Source: Balamuthia mandrillaris
Lineage: Eukaryota; Discosea; Longamoebia; Balamuthiidae
NCBI GenBank assembly: GCA_031835245.1
Contig: JAVKOQ010000252.1
Location: forward strand, 7,501-71,500
Reading direction: 5' to 3'
Length of the DNA stretch: 64,000 nt
Shown: positions 10,625-23,010 of the stretch, in pieces
Numbering within the stretch: position 1 is the stretch's first letter
Layout of the letters: each line of letters opens with the position of its first letter
The notes under the pieces: generated by a model
What the model saw: only the letters and a program-made list of their open reading frames with translations
Told to the model about the DNA's origin: nothing
The model's database searches: none
Program-made: the position numbers and the translations under genes

Positions 10625-12343
10625 TTATTTATTTGTTTGGCATTCAAACAGCGACAGAAGCTGAGCAAGAGAAGGAGAGCTCCTCTCCTCGTTGTCAAAG
10701 ATACCCCCTTTCACACGGATGTGGAGTATGTGCGCCACCTCTCTCGGCAAGCTCTTTGGAAACTTGGTCCTCTTTCCATTTTCGTTGGTATGAAGATGAG
10801 GCTCCAGCGAACCCCTCACTCGGAACAAGCTTTTGCCCAACTTGTGTGCACGCCAGTCCCCAAGCTGTGGAAGAATGCCTTCCCATCTTGCAGCCCTTGC
10901 AAGGAAAGCACCCAACAAAGGCTCCTCCTCTGACGCTGGGTTCTCTCTTGAAAATCTCAAACGGGCCATGTGAGCTACATTCATTGGCCCTTCCAGCTCT
11001 TCAGGATGTTCAGCAATGAACTGCTTCACGTCCACACGATGGTGAGGTTGGCCTTCCTCCAGTTCTTTCGAGGAATAGAGTTGCACAAACTCATCCGTGT
11101 CCAAGGAGAAAGCGTATTGACATTCGCCTTGCCACCGCAGGAATGCATCCCAGTTCATGGCCTGGAGCATATGCTCGTGTGTCTCATGCGTTCCTGGTAC
11201 TTGGGTCTCCACGAACACCACCCGATGCACCAGTGCTGGATGGTGCGTGGCCAACCTCGCCCGCAGGGTCTCGGCTGAGGGCAGCCGTTCGTTTGGCTGG
11301 GCGAAGAGGTTGATGAACACTCGATCCACTCCCACCACATCCACCATCCATTGCAGCCACAGCTCGTCATCGCCGGTCCAGGTGTATTTCTTCACCACGA
11401 ACGTGCACACACTGACATTAGCCTCCTCTCCAGTTGCTCTCTCAATTGGCCAGAACGGTGGTTCATTGGAACGAGGGTGAGCTGGTGGAACCCGCCAAGG
11501 AGCAGCAGCAAACGCGTGCGCCTGGTCAAGTCTCGATGGGGCCTGCGGTAAAGCATTCCAGAGCGTGGGAAAGTGCAGAACTTCATCCACAGGAAACAAA
11601 ACCACGTCATCGGTGGCATGAATGGCGAAATGTCCCGCTTTGCATTTCTTGTTTCTTCTGGTTGATGCCGGTGAAGATGGTGGTGAAGAGGGTGAAGAAT
11701 CGAGATGGTGACAGAAGGCATCCTCAAGGGCTTCGGGAGGGATGTCAAAGGCGCAGCGGATGACAAAGTCCATCCACACTGCCCCATACTTGTGGCGAAA
11801 CTCTCTTCCCAACGGTTGTTGGGCGATGCAGTTGATGGCCGGCCTCTTTTTCAATACAAAGGCGTCTGGTGCCGCAAAGGATGCCAAGGCATCGTTGTGA
11901 TAGGTCCAAAGCTCGACCGTTGAAAAGACTTCAAAAGTTGGCGTGAAGGTGAGATTGTCATGGATAACCGCATGAAACTGAAAAATTCGTTTGTGTGGTT
12001 TTTTGGTGTGAGGAAAAATGCGACTATAGGCTCCGCGGGTGAGTTGTCGAGGTGGAGGGAAGGAGCGATGGTCTTCTGCAGCAGTGACCACACGAAAGAG
12101 TCCGTTTGAGGAGAGACGGGCATCATTCCACTGCATGTGGAAGAGAGGACCGGTCCACAAAGAAGAAGGAAGTCCCTCCTGCTCTTGTGTGGACGAAAGG
12201 CCAGCCGCAGGGCGGAGGAGTTGCGTTTCTGTTGAGGCAGGAAGATGAGCAGAGGAGTCATAAAGATATAAATGGAGGGTCAAAGAGGTAAGGCCAAGAA
12301 TGCAAAATAGTATTGCATATTGTGCCAGGCTTCTGATGGTCAT
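10625..12343 (-). CDS. Type II membrane glycosyltransferase, GT92 (DUF23)-like
   Basis: A single-exon gene of 572 codons. A short cytoplasmic N-terminus is followed by one hydrophobic segment at about residues 7-27 (AQYAILFCILGLTSLTLHLY), as in Golgi type II enzymes. The catalytic part starts near residue 300 with VCTFVVKKYTWTGDDELWLQ and VVGVDRVFINLF. It carries the metal-binding DXD-type motif SLDTDEFV near residue 415. These features match the DUF23/GT92 fold, whose characterised animal members add galactose to glycan cores. The sugar and acceptor here cannot be told from sequence. The first 270 residues are a less conserved stem. It is the first gene inside the GC-richer block next to the repeat island. 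Confidence 0.7.
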   Translation of the reverse strand: MTIRSLAQYAILFCILGLTSLTLHLYLYDSSAHLPASTETQLLRPAAGLSSTQEQEGLPSSLWTGPLFHMQWNDARLSSNGLFRVVTAAEDHRSFPPPRQLTRGAYSRIFPHTKKPHKRIFQFHAVIHDNLTFTPTFEVFSTVELWTYHNDALASFAAPDAFVLKKRPAINCIAQQPLGREFRHKYGAVWMDFVIRCAFDIPPEALEDAFCHHLDSSPSSPPSSPASTRRNKKCKAGHFAIHATDDVVLFPVDEVLHFPTLWNALPQAPSRLDQAHAFAAAPWRVPPAHPRSNEPPFWPIERATGEEANVSVCTFVVKKYTWTGDDELWLQWMVDVVGVDRVFINLFAQPNERLPSAETLRARLATHHPALVHRVVFVETQVPGTHETHEHMLQAMNWDAFLRWQGECQYAFSLDTDEFVQLYSSKELEEGQPHHRVDVKQFIAEHPEELEGPMNVAHMARLRFSRENPASEEEPLLGAFLARAARWEGILPQLGDWRAHKLGKSLFRVRGSLEPHLHTNENGKRTKFPKSLPREVAHILHIRVKGGIFDNEERSSPSLAQLLSLFECQTNK

Positions 12344-12598
12344 CTTCTGTTTCTTTTTTTCTTCTTCTTCCCTGCGAGTGGGAAGTAGCCCAGCAGCTTT
12401 TCAAGACTCCACAAACGATAAACTTTTAATAATGCATCCCACATGTATTCCGGAGGCTATTGTCTATAAACAGGCCCGCAGGCATTGAAGTTCAACGAAA
12501 TGATCTGGGCTTCTGTTGTGATTGGTGTGTGCTGGACAAAAAATCACCCGGCAATGTTTACACGTGGCAAAAAAAAAGAATTAATTAAAAAGTAAATG

Positions 12599-12668
12599 GG
12601 CGCCGCCCGGAATCGAACCGGGGCCTCTCGCACCCGAAGCGAGAATTTTACCACTTAACTACGGCGCC
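12599..12668 (-). tRNA. tRNA-Pro (anticodon CGG)
   Basis: On the minus strand a 7-bp acceptor stem closes (GGCGCCG with CGGCGCC). The anticodon stem is CTCGC/GCGAG around the 7-nt loop TTCGGGT, so the anticodon is CGG, reading the proline codon CCG. The T arm is CCCGG-TTCGATT-CCGGG. The D arm is short, giving 70 nt in all, with no intron and no encoded CCA. It should be transcribed by RNA polymerase III from internal A and B boxes; the B box is GGTTCGATTCC. Confidence 0.95.
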
Positions 12669-12918
12669 AGATTGGATTAATTTCTTTTCCCATGGGACGA
12701 GGAACCAAAGAGTAGTCTGGATCCAGCGGGAATGAAGGAGGGAGGGTGTTGCGTTGTTTCAGAATAACCTGACTTCGCCATGCCAACTGCAAGCAGGGGC
12801 AAGCAGTACTCTCAACATAATAGCTTGAGCGCAACTTTTTTTTGTAAGTCGACAAAAATTGACTACAGAATCAAAAAAGCGAAACAAAAGCAAATCAAAA
12901 AACAAAGCCGACCCGATC

Positions 12919-13362
12919 ATGTCCCTTAGGCGTGCCCTTTTCGCTTCTCCTCGCCCTTCCCTCACAACCTCCTCCAGACTGGTTCAGAGGAGGACCTTCA
13001 GCTCCACTGCGGATGTCGTTGTAAAAGAACAGCACCATGATGGTTCGTTATTATTTTTTTAAAAGAGAAGATTTTTCATGCCCCTCACCCGAGATTTTTG
13101 ATACTTCTGACCCACGCAATCTCATCTCTTTTTCTCTTGGTTCTTCTACGTTTCAGCGGCTCACGACCCTCGCACTTGGTTGTACTACTCCATAGGTGGA
13201 ATTACCATTGTGGTTCTCTTCCATGTCTACTTGGCCCGCATGAGCCACGACTCCGCCCCTCGCCATGAGTACCCCTACATGAGCATCAACAAGAAGCAAT
13301 ACCCCTGGGGGGATGGCAAAACTCCTCTCTTCAAGCCAGTAGCTTCCGGCGAGCACCACTAA
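12919..13362 (+). CDS. COX6A: Cytochrome c oxidase subunit VIa, mitochondrial precursor
   Basis: Two exons (12919-13042 and 13157-13362) give 109 residues. The first 33 or so are a typical matrix-targeting sequence, rich in R, S and T and free of acidic residues, with RRTFSS near the likely cleavage site. One membrane helix follows (YYSIGGITIVVLFHVYLA), then the family signature HEYPYMSINKKQYPWGDGK, where YPWGDG corresponds to the PWGDG box of COX6A. The protein sits in complex IV of the inner membrane. An upstream ATG at 12859 is in frame, but the one at 12919 gives a proper presequence. Confidence 0.9.
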
Positions 13363-14219
13363 ACATCTCTAGCTGCGGTCATATGAGTACACCACGTAGT
13401 AAATACCAAAGCTTTATTTTTATTTTAGCTCAAACTACAATTTCTGCACTCTTTTTCTCTCTCTCTCTTGGGTATAGAGAAATACTGCTTTGATATGCTT
13501 GTTGCTCACGACCAAGAAGATAGGGGTTGAACATAGCTTCCTCTCCTCCCTGCTGGCTCCTTTTTTTCTTCTGCCCATTTCTGTTTCGATACTTCTTTTC
13601 CCCCTTTCATCCCCTTCGAATGCAACATGAGGGCGAAAATCGTATTGTTAGCCACACGTCAGCTATGCTATGAGGTTGCTGGTGCGTAGGGGTAACCCTG
13701 GCAACCTCCTTCCTCGAAAGTGCTGGGCGCTGTGTCGCCTCAAAGCCTTGCTACGAAATATCCTCAAACGGTCAACTTTTCTTTAATTTTTTTGAAGTAA
13801 AATTTGGCGGCGATCGGTTTCACCACAGAAGCACTACAGCGCAAAGAGAAGGGGGAAAATAAGAAGAAGCACGACAGAGCGAACAAAAAGGCTTTTGGTT
13901 CGAGGAAGAAGAGGAGGAGGGTTGCCTTTGAAGAAGAAAGATTCTTTTTTTGTTTTGGTGGAATACTTGCCCTTTTTTATAATTTTTCTTCTCTAGTCTA
14001 CTACTACTATCAGACGAAGAGAGCCGTTTTCTTTTAAACGAAGAAGGTTGGTGGTGTTTTTGAATGTTTTGGTGGAGGATAGAGAACAGACGAATCAGTG
14101 CAACGTGGGGATTTGTTATGATAAGTGGGTGTTGCTGCTAAGAAACGAAAAACAACCACCAAAAGACCAACGACAACACAACAAACAACCCATACAAACC
14201 TTATAACTGCTTCGAAAGG
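13363..14219. other. Intergenic region between COX6A and MAF1
   Basis: Holds the COX6A 3' end and the MAF1 upstream region. T-rich and purine-rich stretches are visible (for example 13850-13935), but no coding sequence I can support. Confidence 0.5.
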
Positions 14220-15265
14220 ATGAAGTTTCTAGAGCTCGCAAATTTCTTGCACCTGACAGAGTGCATGGATGGGGTGGACGCTGGTGACAGTCTTATTTAT
14301 GGCCGTTTCGAACTCTTTACGTGTACGTTTTTCATCTTTGAATCTGATGAAGATTTTCATCTGATTCTCTCTACGATTATTTTTTTTCCTCCACCCTAAA
14401 CTAACTTTCTTCATTTCTTGGGTTTGACAGGTAAAAGAGCGGGCTCGGATAAAAAGCTGTACAAAGAGTTGGACAAACAATACGAAGAGTTAGCCAGATC
14501 GCCCGTCCTCTCTCCTGAGCTCTCGACTTCACCGTTTGGACCGCTGTCACTGAGCACATCGAGGCGTACCTTTATTTCGTTGATCTCTACTCTCAATGCG
14601 TCCTTCCCAGACTATGACTTTAGGTGCGTTTGCCTTTCTTTTATTTGTCCTCAACAGAGTTCCCCTTTTTTCCCCCCTAGCCTCTTGCGAGCGTGCTAAC
14701 CGAGGATCTTCTTGCAGTGGTGTAAAACCTGAACAGTTCAAAAAGGATGAGCTGCAGCTCGTGGTTAACAACATCAACACAGTTCTGGCGATAGGATTTC
14801 CAGACTATCAACAGTTTGCGTCAAAAATGTGGGGCGTAATGGATGAGGAGATGCACTTACGTGACTGCGTTATCTATAGCTACATCCCAGATCCTGACTC
14901 GGACCCTTTCTGTGAAGAGGGGAACTTGTACACTATTTTCCCCCTTTTTGTGCTTGTGTGATCATATTAACGTTGGCCTTTTTGCTTCTCCGCTGTAGGT
15001 GGTGCTTCAATTACTTCTTTTTCAACAAAAAGCTGCGCAGGGTTCTGTTCTTTACCTGCCGTGCAGTCAGCAAGTTGCTCCTCTCGTCCCACAGTGACGT
15101 CTCGCTTGGCGCTGAGTTGGACGAATATGACTACGAGGAGGAGCCCTATTTACGGTATGACTTTTTTTTTTCAGATCTTACAGATGAGAGAGGCAGAGAT
15201 TTACTTACTATAGAATATGCAGTGACGAGTGGGACTACTCCCTAGCGCAGGCAATGGACATGTAG
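14220..15265 (+). CDS. MAF1: MAF1, repressor of RNA polymerase III
   Basis: Five exons (14220-14322, 14431-14623, 14718-14927, 14999-15154, 15223-15265) give 234 residues, the usual MAF1 size. Conserved family blocks appear in order: MKFLE at the N-terminus, the SL-IYGR-E segment, CKRAGSDKKLYK, SRRTFISLISTLN followed by FPDYDF, MDEEMHLRDCVIYSY, PDSDPF, and LWCFNYFFFNKKLRR. Several blocks are created only by splicing: the Cys codon before KRAG spans the first intron, and the Trp-containing LWCFNY spans the third. MAF1 binds Pol III and shuts down tRNA and 5S synthesis under stress. Phosphorylation normally controls it, and the linker between blocks is Ser-rich. The C-terminus ends in an acidic stretch and AMDM. 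Confidence 0.95.
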
Positions 15266-16370
15266 GAGTGCCGCCCGCCCCGTCGCCGCCGCCGCCATCT
15301 TTTGGTCTTTTTACCTGCACCTGTTTTGTTTTACAACTTCGCGATGGCTGACACACTCGAACCCCTGCTGCACTTGTACATAACCTCCCCCTGAAAATAA
15401 AAACACACACAACGAAAGTTCTTTTCAGCCCAAACAAAAAAAAAAAATCACCCGTGACTCCTCAACAATTTGACTGAGTCGCACAGAGAGATTCCGCTTT
15501 GAAAGATGGGGGTTGCGCCAGCTGCTTCGGGAACTGGAGACCGCCCCAGCAGACTGTGTGTTTCTGCGCGCCATCAAGCTTCCTAAGAAAGTAGACTCAA
15601 GGATGCTCATCACAAGACAGCCGCTCCCGAAGAAGAAAGCCACCCCTGCTGAGAGAGATGTTCTGGTTTGCGCTGCTACAACATACCCACCGGACAAAGG
15701 GAATTGCACCCCGAACCAACTGCGCAACACCGTGTTAGATGTTCCATTGGCACAAGACCCTCTTTGAAGGCCTTATTCAACAACCAAGAGTCATGCGAGA
15801 GTCGCCTTTGCTACTTCTCCTGCCTCGAGCAACGATGCAGCTCCACCCCGCTTGTAACCCATCACAGCATCCTGAAAAAGAGGTCTGACGTAGGACTTGG
15901 TTGGCGCAAGCTCTTTAGGACAACATTTGGAATGAAATGGATCCTTCAGAAGAAAGACGATATGCTGATATGCTCCCAAAAGAACTGCGAAACGGATTTG
16001 CCCACGTTTCCCTCATGGTGGGGACGAGGCGTTCGCTGGTTCCAGCAATGCCACGCTCTCTGTTTCTGCAGAATCACCTGTGGCGCTAAAAATATATATA
16101 TTTGCGGACACAGAAGCCGACGTCTAAGGAGTCACCGCCGCCTAATTTTGCCAACAAAGGAGGGAACTTCCCTCCGAATGCCGTCCAAATTTTCCGGGTT
16201 TAGTGTCCCTTTTGTCCACCACCCCGTGAAGCGGGGGCCTCGCTTTCCCCGTTTTTTTTTTCTTTTCGCCAAAGAAAAAGGAAAAAGGGCAGCAGCAGTA
16301 GACGTTGAACAAACAAACACAAACAAAACAGTTCTCTCTCTCTTTTTTTTTTTTCAGCACCAACACCAAC
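15266..16370. other. Unassigned 1.1-kb region between MAF1 and RAB11
   Basis: GC-richer than most spacers here. Short open frames exist on both strands (for example 15513-15767 forward and 15791-15979 reverse), but none resembles a protein I know, and none has clear splice partners. The end of the region (16240-16370) is the RAB11 leader, with purine and T-rich runs. A non-coding RNA or a small lineage-specific gene is possible. Confidence 0.4.
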
Positions 16371-17262
<892 letters not shown>

Positions 17263-17675
17263 ACTTCACTCAGCCTTTTTTGCAAACAATACGCCCCCTC
17301 ATTTTTTCGCCCCCCCACTACGTGGTGGTTTTTATCTCTCTTCTTCTCTTTTCTTTTTTCTCCTTTGCGCGCCGTCAAGCAAACATCAACAGCACTCAAC
17401 CAAGCAAAAAGGGGGACAAGCCTTTTTATCTTTTTTTTTGAAAAATCCATCCCACTCTCCTCTCCTCTCCTCTCCTTCCCTCCTTTTTTTTTTTCTTGTT
17501 GTTTTGCTGTGGATTGTAAATAAGACGTGACCCCGCGTTGCTTCTCATTCTCATGAACTCCCCTCTTTGTTGTCACTGCCCTCCTCACTTTCTCCCTTGT
17601 AAACAAAAAAAAAAAAAAGTGAACACGTGGGTAGTTTGTATTTGCAAAACTAACCACCACGATAACACTCCCAGT

Positions 17676-18083
17676 TTAGTTGCTCTTGGCCTTGCCTTGG
17701 GCGGCCACGCTGGCCTGCGCCTGACGGACGGTTTCCTCATCACCAAGATAGTAGTGACGGATGGGCTTCAGGTCCTTGTCCAACTCGTACCTGGTATGAT
17801 GGGTGAGAAAGAGAAAAAGAAAGAGTGAAAGAGGATGGTAGAATAGGAGAGGGGACTGCAGCGTACACAAGAGGAATACCAGTGGGGATGTTGAGCTCCA
17901 CAATGTCCTCCTCTGAGATGTTGTCGAGGTACTTCACAAGGGCACGAAGACTGTTTCCATGGGCAGCGATCAGGACCTTCTTGCCAGCCTTGATCTCAGG
18001 AGCGATGGTCTCGTGCCAGTAAGGCAAAAAGCGTTCCACTTTACAACGAAAGAACGAGTAGAGTGACTAAAAGAGCGAGAGAG

Positions 18084-18147
<64 letters not shown>

Positions 18148-18826
18148 ACCTGTCAACTTTAAGCTTTCAGATTTGGGGATCTGCTCAGGTGTGAGTTCAC
18201 GGTATCTGGGCTCCTTGCCAGGGTATCTCTCGTCATTCTCGTCCAGAGCGGGAGGAGGAATATCATAGGCACGTCTCCAGATCTTCACCTGTTCCTCGCC
18301 ATGCTTTTCAGCAGTCTCTGACTTGTTCAGACCTTTTTTTTTAAAAAAAAGGCAACATGAAGGTGGTGCACAAGGAGTGAGTGACTAAAGCATTGACGCA
18401 ACAACATAAAACCAAAGACGGAAGACAGACCCTGAAGAGAACCGTACATGCGCTCGTTCAAACGCCAGGAGCGCACTACAGGAATCCACATGAGGTCCAG
18501 GTCTTCCTGCACGATCCACAGGGTTTTGATGGCTCTCTTGAGCACGCTGGTGAAGGCTACGTCAAAGACGTAGCCACCTTCCTTGAGGCTCTACAGATTG
18601 TAAAAACATAGTTGGTCTGAGAGAGGATGACGACAAAGAAGAAAAGGCAGTGATGCACGAGGTCGGTGATGATTACCTTGGCTGCTTGGTGGGCCTCTTC
18701 CAGGCCTTTGTCAGAGAGAGGCACGTCAGCCCATCCAGTGAAACGGTTCTCCTTGTTCCACTGGCTTTCACCGTGGCGCAACAACACAACCTTGTGAGCA
18801 CAAGACGAGGATGAGGACCCTTCCAT
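17676..18826 (-). CDS. PGAM: Phosphoglycerate mutase, cofactor-dependent
   Basis: Five exons (18826-18677, 18590-18431, 18332-18150, 18038-17867, 17790-17676) give 259 residues. The phosphohistidine loop is [20 protein letters not shown]. The second catalytic histidine is in [12 protein letters not shown]. The sequence also has [15 protein letters not shown] and [13 protein letters not shown], diagnostic of the 2,3-bisphosphoglycerate-dependent enzyme. It interconverts 3- and 2-phosphoglycerate in glycolysis. The intron at 18039-18149 is largely a (CT)n tract on the sense strand. The start codon chosen (MEGSS) sits just before the catalytic core; an in-frame upstream ATG at 18856 is possible but less likely. 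Confidence 0.93.
18077..18143 (-). repeat. (CT)n tract in a PGAM intron
   Basis: (GA)n on the plus strand, hence (CT)n in the transcript, beginning about 6 bases after the 5' splice site at 18149 and broken once by an extra base. Confidence 0.95.
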
Positions 18827-19449
18827 GACTGCTTTCTCTCTCTTCCTTCCCAACAAAAAAACAAAGCCGGAGAAACAAAAAATTGGTAGGTTGTCGGCAT
18901 TATTTCAGTTACTGTCGACAACTAGCTGCGACAGCGGAAAGTTGAGAGCGATCCAACGAAACTTTCTAAGCTAAGTCCCCCCATGGACGCTTTCCCACCT
19001 GAAAAGGGCACTGCTTCTGCCTATTGGGACCTCTTCGGTTGCTTTCGTGGCGCTGTCTAATGGGGCCGCACCAAACAGCCGCACAAGAAACTAAACTTAA
19101 GCGCTTTCTCGTGCTCAACAGTCAATGATGCAACTTTCCGGAAGGGCCTCTTAGCTTAGTCCAAGCATTAGCGTGGGAAAACAATAGAACGTTCTCAGCA
19201 GGAAAAAAGTGCGGTCCTGTGGGCATGTGGCAGTGGATGGGGACTGTGCCCGCTTCTTGTTCGTCGCTGACGTGGCAGCGGTTGGTTGGTGTGAAATTTG
19301 ACCCCCCAAAGATTTTCGTTGAGGGGTCAGTACCCTCCCATGGGGAATGACAAAGCTTTCTCAGCGGCCCTGTTGTTGCTTGCTTTTGCTCTGAGCGAAG
19401 AAAGTAGTAGAAGAGGAAACCCCACCCTACCCAACTGCTGCTGCTACAC
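18827..19449. promoter_or_regulatory. Divergent upstream region, PGAM and ADH
   Basis: Both genes point outward from this 620-bp gap, so it must hold both promoters. No TATA box near the expected places stands out, and no coding sequence is apparent. Confidence 0.45.
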
Positions 19450-21417
<1,968 letters not shown>

Positions 21418-21602
21418 GTGAAACCCAAAGAGGACTGAAAGAGCGACCTCAGGCCACCAAAGAGGAAGAGATGATAGAGTTTCTTTCTTTTTCTTTTTAA
21501 AATTGAACTCTCTTTTTGTCGGCTCAACAACGATCGCACTAAGCACATAGCACCCCATCATTCCTCATTCGCGTTGCGGTGTTGCAGTAACAAAAAAGCT
21601 TT

Positions 21603-22933
21603 TTACAGCTCAAGACCCACCGATACCCAATAATTGCGAAGATTGTTACGCCTCGCAAATATTTCCAAGTACTTTCCTGCAAAGATGCAAACAAAGCAAG
21701 AAGAAGGAAAGTAAGAACAAAAAGAGAAGGGTTAAAAAAAAACAACGCAGTACCGTTTGGAACTAGGCTCTCTATCCGAGTGTAAAGTTCTTCAGGTTTT
21801 TGACTTTGACCTCTCCGCTCGCTGAATATCACGTCTGACTCTAAGTTGCCTCTCATTCCCGGTGGATCCTCTCCCTGTTTTATTTTTCAAGTAAGCGTGT
21901 GGAAGAAGAAAGAAAAAAACAGAAAAGGAAGAAGAACAAATGGAGGAGAGACAAACCTTGAGACCGATAAGACAAGTTTCCTTGGCATGCTGAAGGTAGA
22001 AGCCATGTCCTTTGGCCAGACGTCTATTGACGGTTGCCTTTACCCACGTAAGGTCATCCACCAGCCTAGAGCATATCAACCAGAGAAGAGAGGGCGAGGC
22101 AAATGAGATACCATAGTATGCTTGAATAAAAAGAAGAAAAGTGCGTTGAACCTGTATCCCCATTTCTCCATGAGGTCAAGCGCAAAGGAGTAACGGGCAT
22201 TGATGACCCAAATGAACAGGAAGCCATTGCTCTGCAGTTTAGGTATGGGTATGCTTGCTATGTCTTTGTTGTGTAATTGTTTGTAGCCCAGTGCCACCTT
22301 TTTATATGTTGGAGTGCAATGGTAAGGGACAAACAGAGAGCACGAGAGGTAAACATAGAAGCAGAGAAGCAGAGAAGGGAAGAACCATGAAGAGAGGAGA
22401 GGAAAGAAGAGAGAAAGCGATGAGAGAAGAGTACGTACTCCGCGTGTGGGAGCCGATCCAGCGAGCTGCCAGGGAGGGTCCATGACGATAACGTCGAACT
22501 GCACTTTCTTGGCAAGAGCGTCCCAATCGAAAAGCCGCACGTCGCAGCGAATAGGTACACAGTGCGGCGGTATGTCAAACACCTCCAATTCATACTCGTC
22601 CTCTTCTTCTGGAGTGTAGGTCAAGCCAGGCCAATCGTCATAACAAGGTACTCGCTAAGAGGGAAGAGAGAGAGAGAGAAAAGAAAACGCACCGTTTGCT
22701 GCTTCTTTGACTTCCAGCTGCTTTATCTCTTCCTCCAATCTCGTAACCCTTGTCTGCACGTCTTCCATTTCAACTTTGAGCTCCTCCACCGTCATCTCCG
22801 TCACGTCCCTGAACTGCTGCTCCGCTGCCCCGTTTCCATTGCTCAGTGGCCGTGGTTTGGTTGGCGCCGACCTCCCCTCTCGTACATTCTGCTCTTCTTC
22901 CTCTTCTGCTTCCGCTTCTTCCGCGACGTTCAT
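21603..22933 (-). CDS. MTA1: MT-A70 family methyltransferase, MTA1-like (DNA N6-adenine)
   Basis: Six exons (22933-22693, 22650-22439, 22297-22152, 22065-21957, 21874-21754, 21676-21603) give 300 residues. An acidic N-terminus and a short coiled coil (about residues 50-75, VEELKVEMEDVQTRVTRLEE) precede the catalytic domain. The motif DPPW is intact within VIVMDPPWQLAGSAPTRG, and the domain continues with NGFLFIWVINARYSFALDL, DDLTWVKATVNRR, GHGFYLQHAKETCL, SERRGQSQKPEEL and FARRNNLRNYW. The family transfers methyl from S-adenosylmethionine to adenine N6. Short length, the APTRG loop after DPPW, and absence of the METTL3 zinc fingers and its YGTM loop point to the MTA1 clade known from ciliates, green algae and early-diverging fungi, rather than METTL3. 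Clade assignment is from memory of the family and needs a tree. It shares a 77-bp promoter gap with ZCCHC8. Confidence 0.8.
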
Positions 22934-23010
22934 CTTTGTCGCTACTTTTTTTTTTTTTTTGCTACATCGTTTTTCGGGACGACACGAACCAAACACAAAA
23001 GAAAAGAGAG
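22934..23010. promoter_or_regulatory. Very short divergent promoter, MTA1-like and ZCCHC8
   Basis: Only 77 bases separate the two start codons. The gap contains an uninterrupted run of 14 T residues near 22946-22960. The two genes must share a bidirectional promoter and have very short leaders, unless one start codon is really downstream. Confidence 0.6.
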
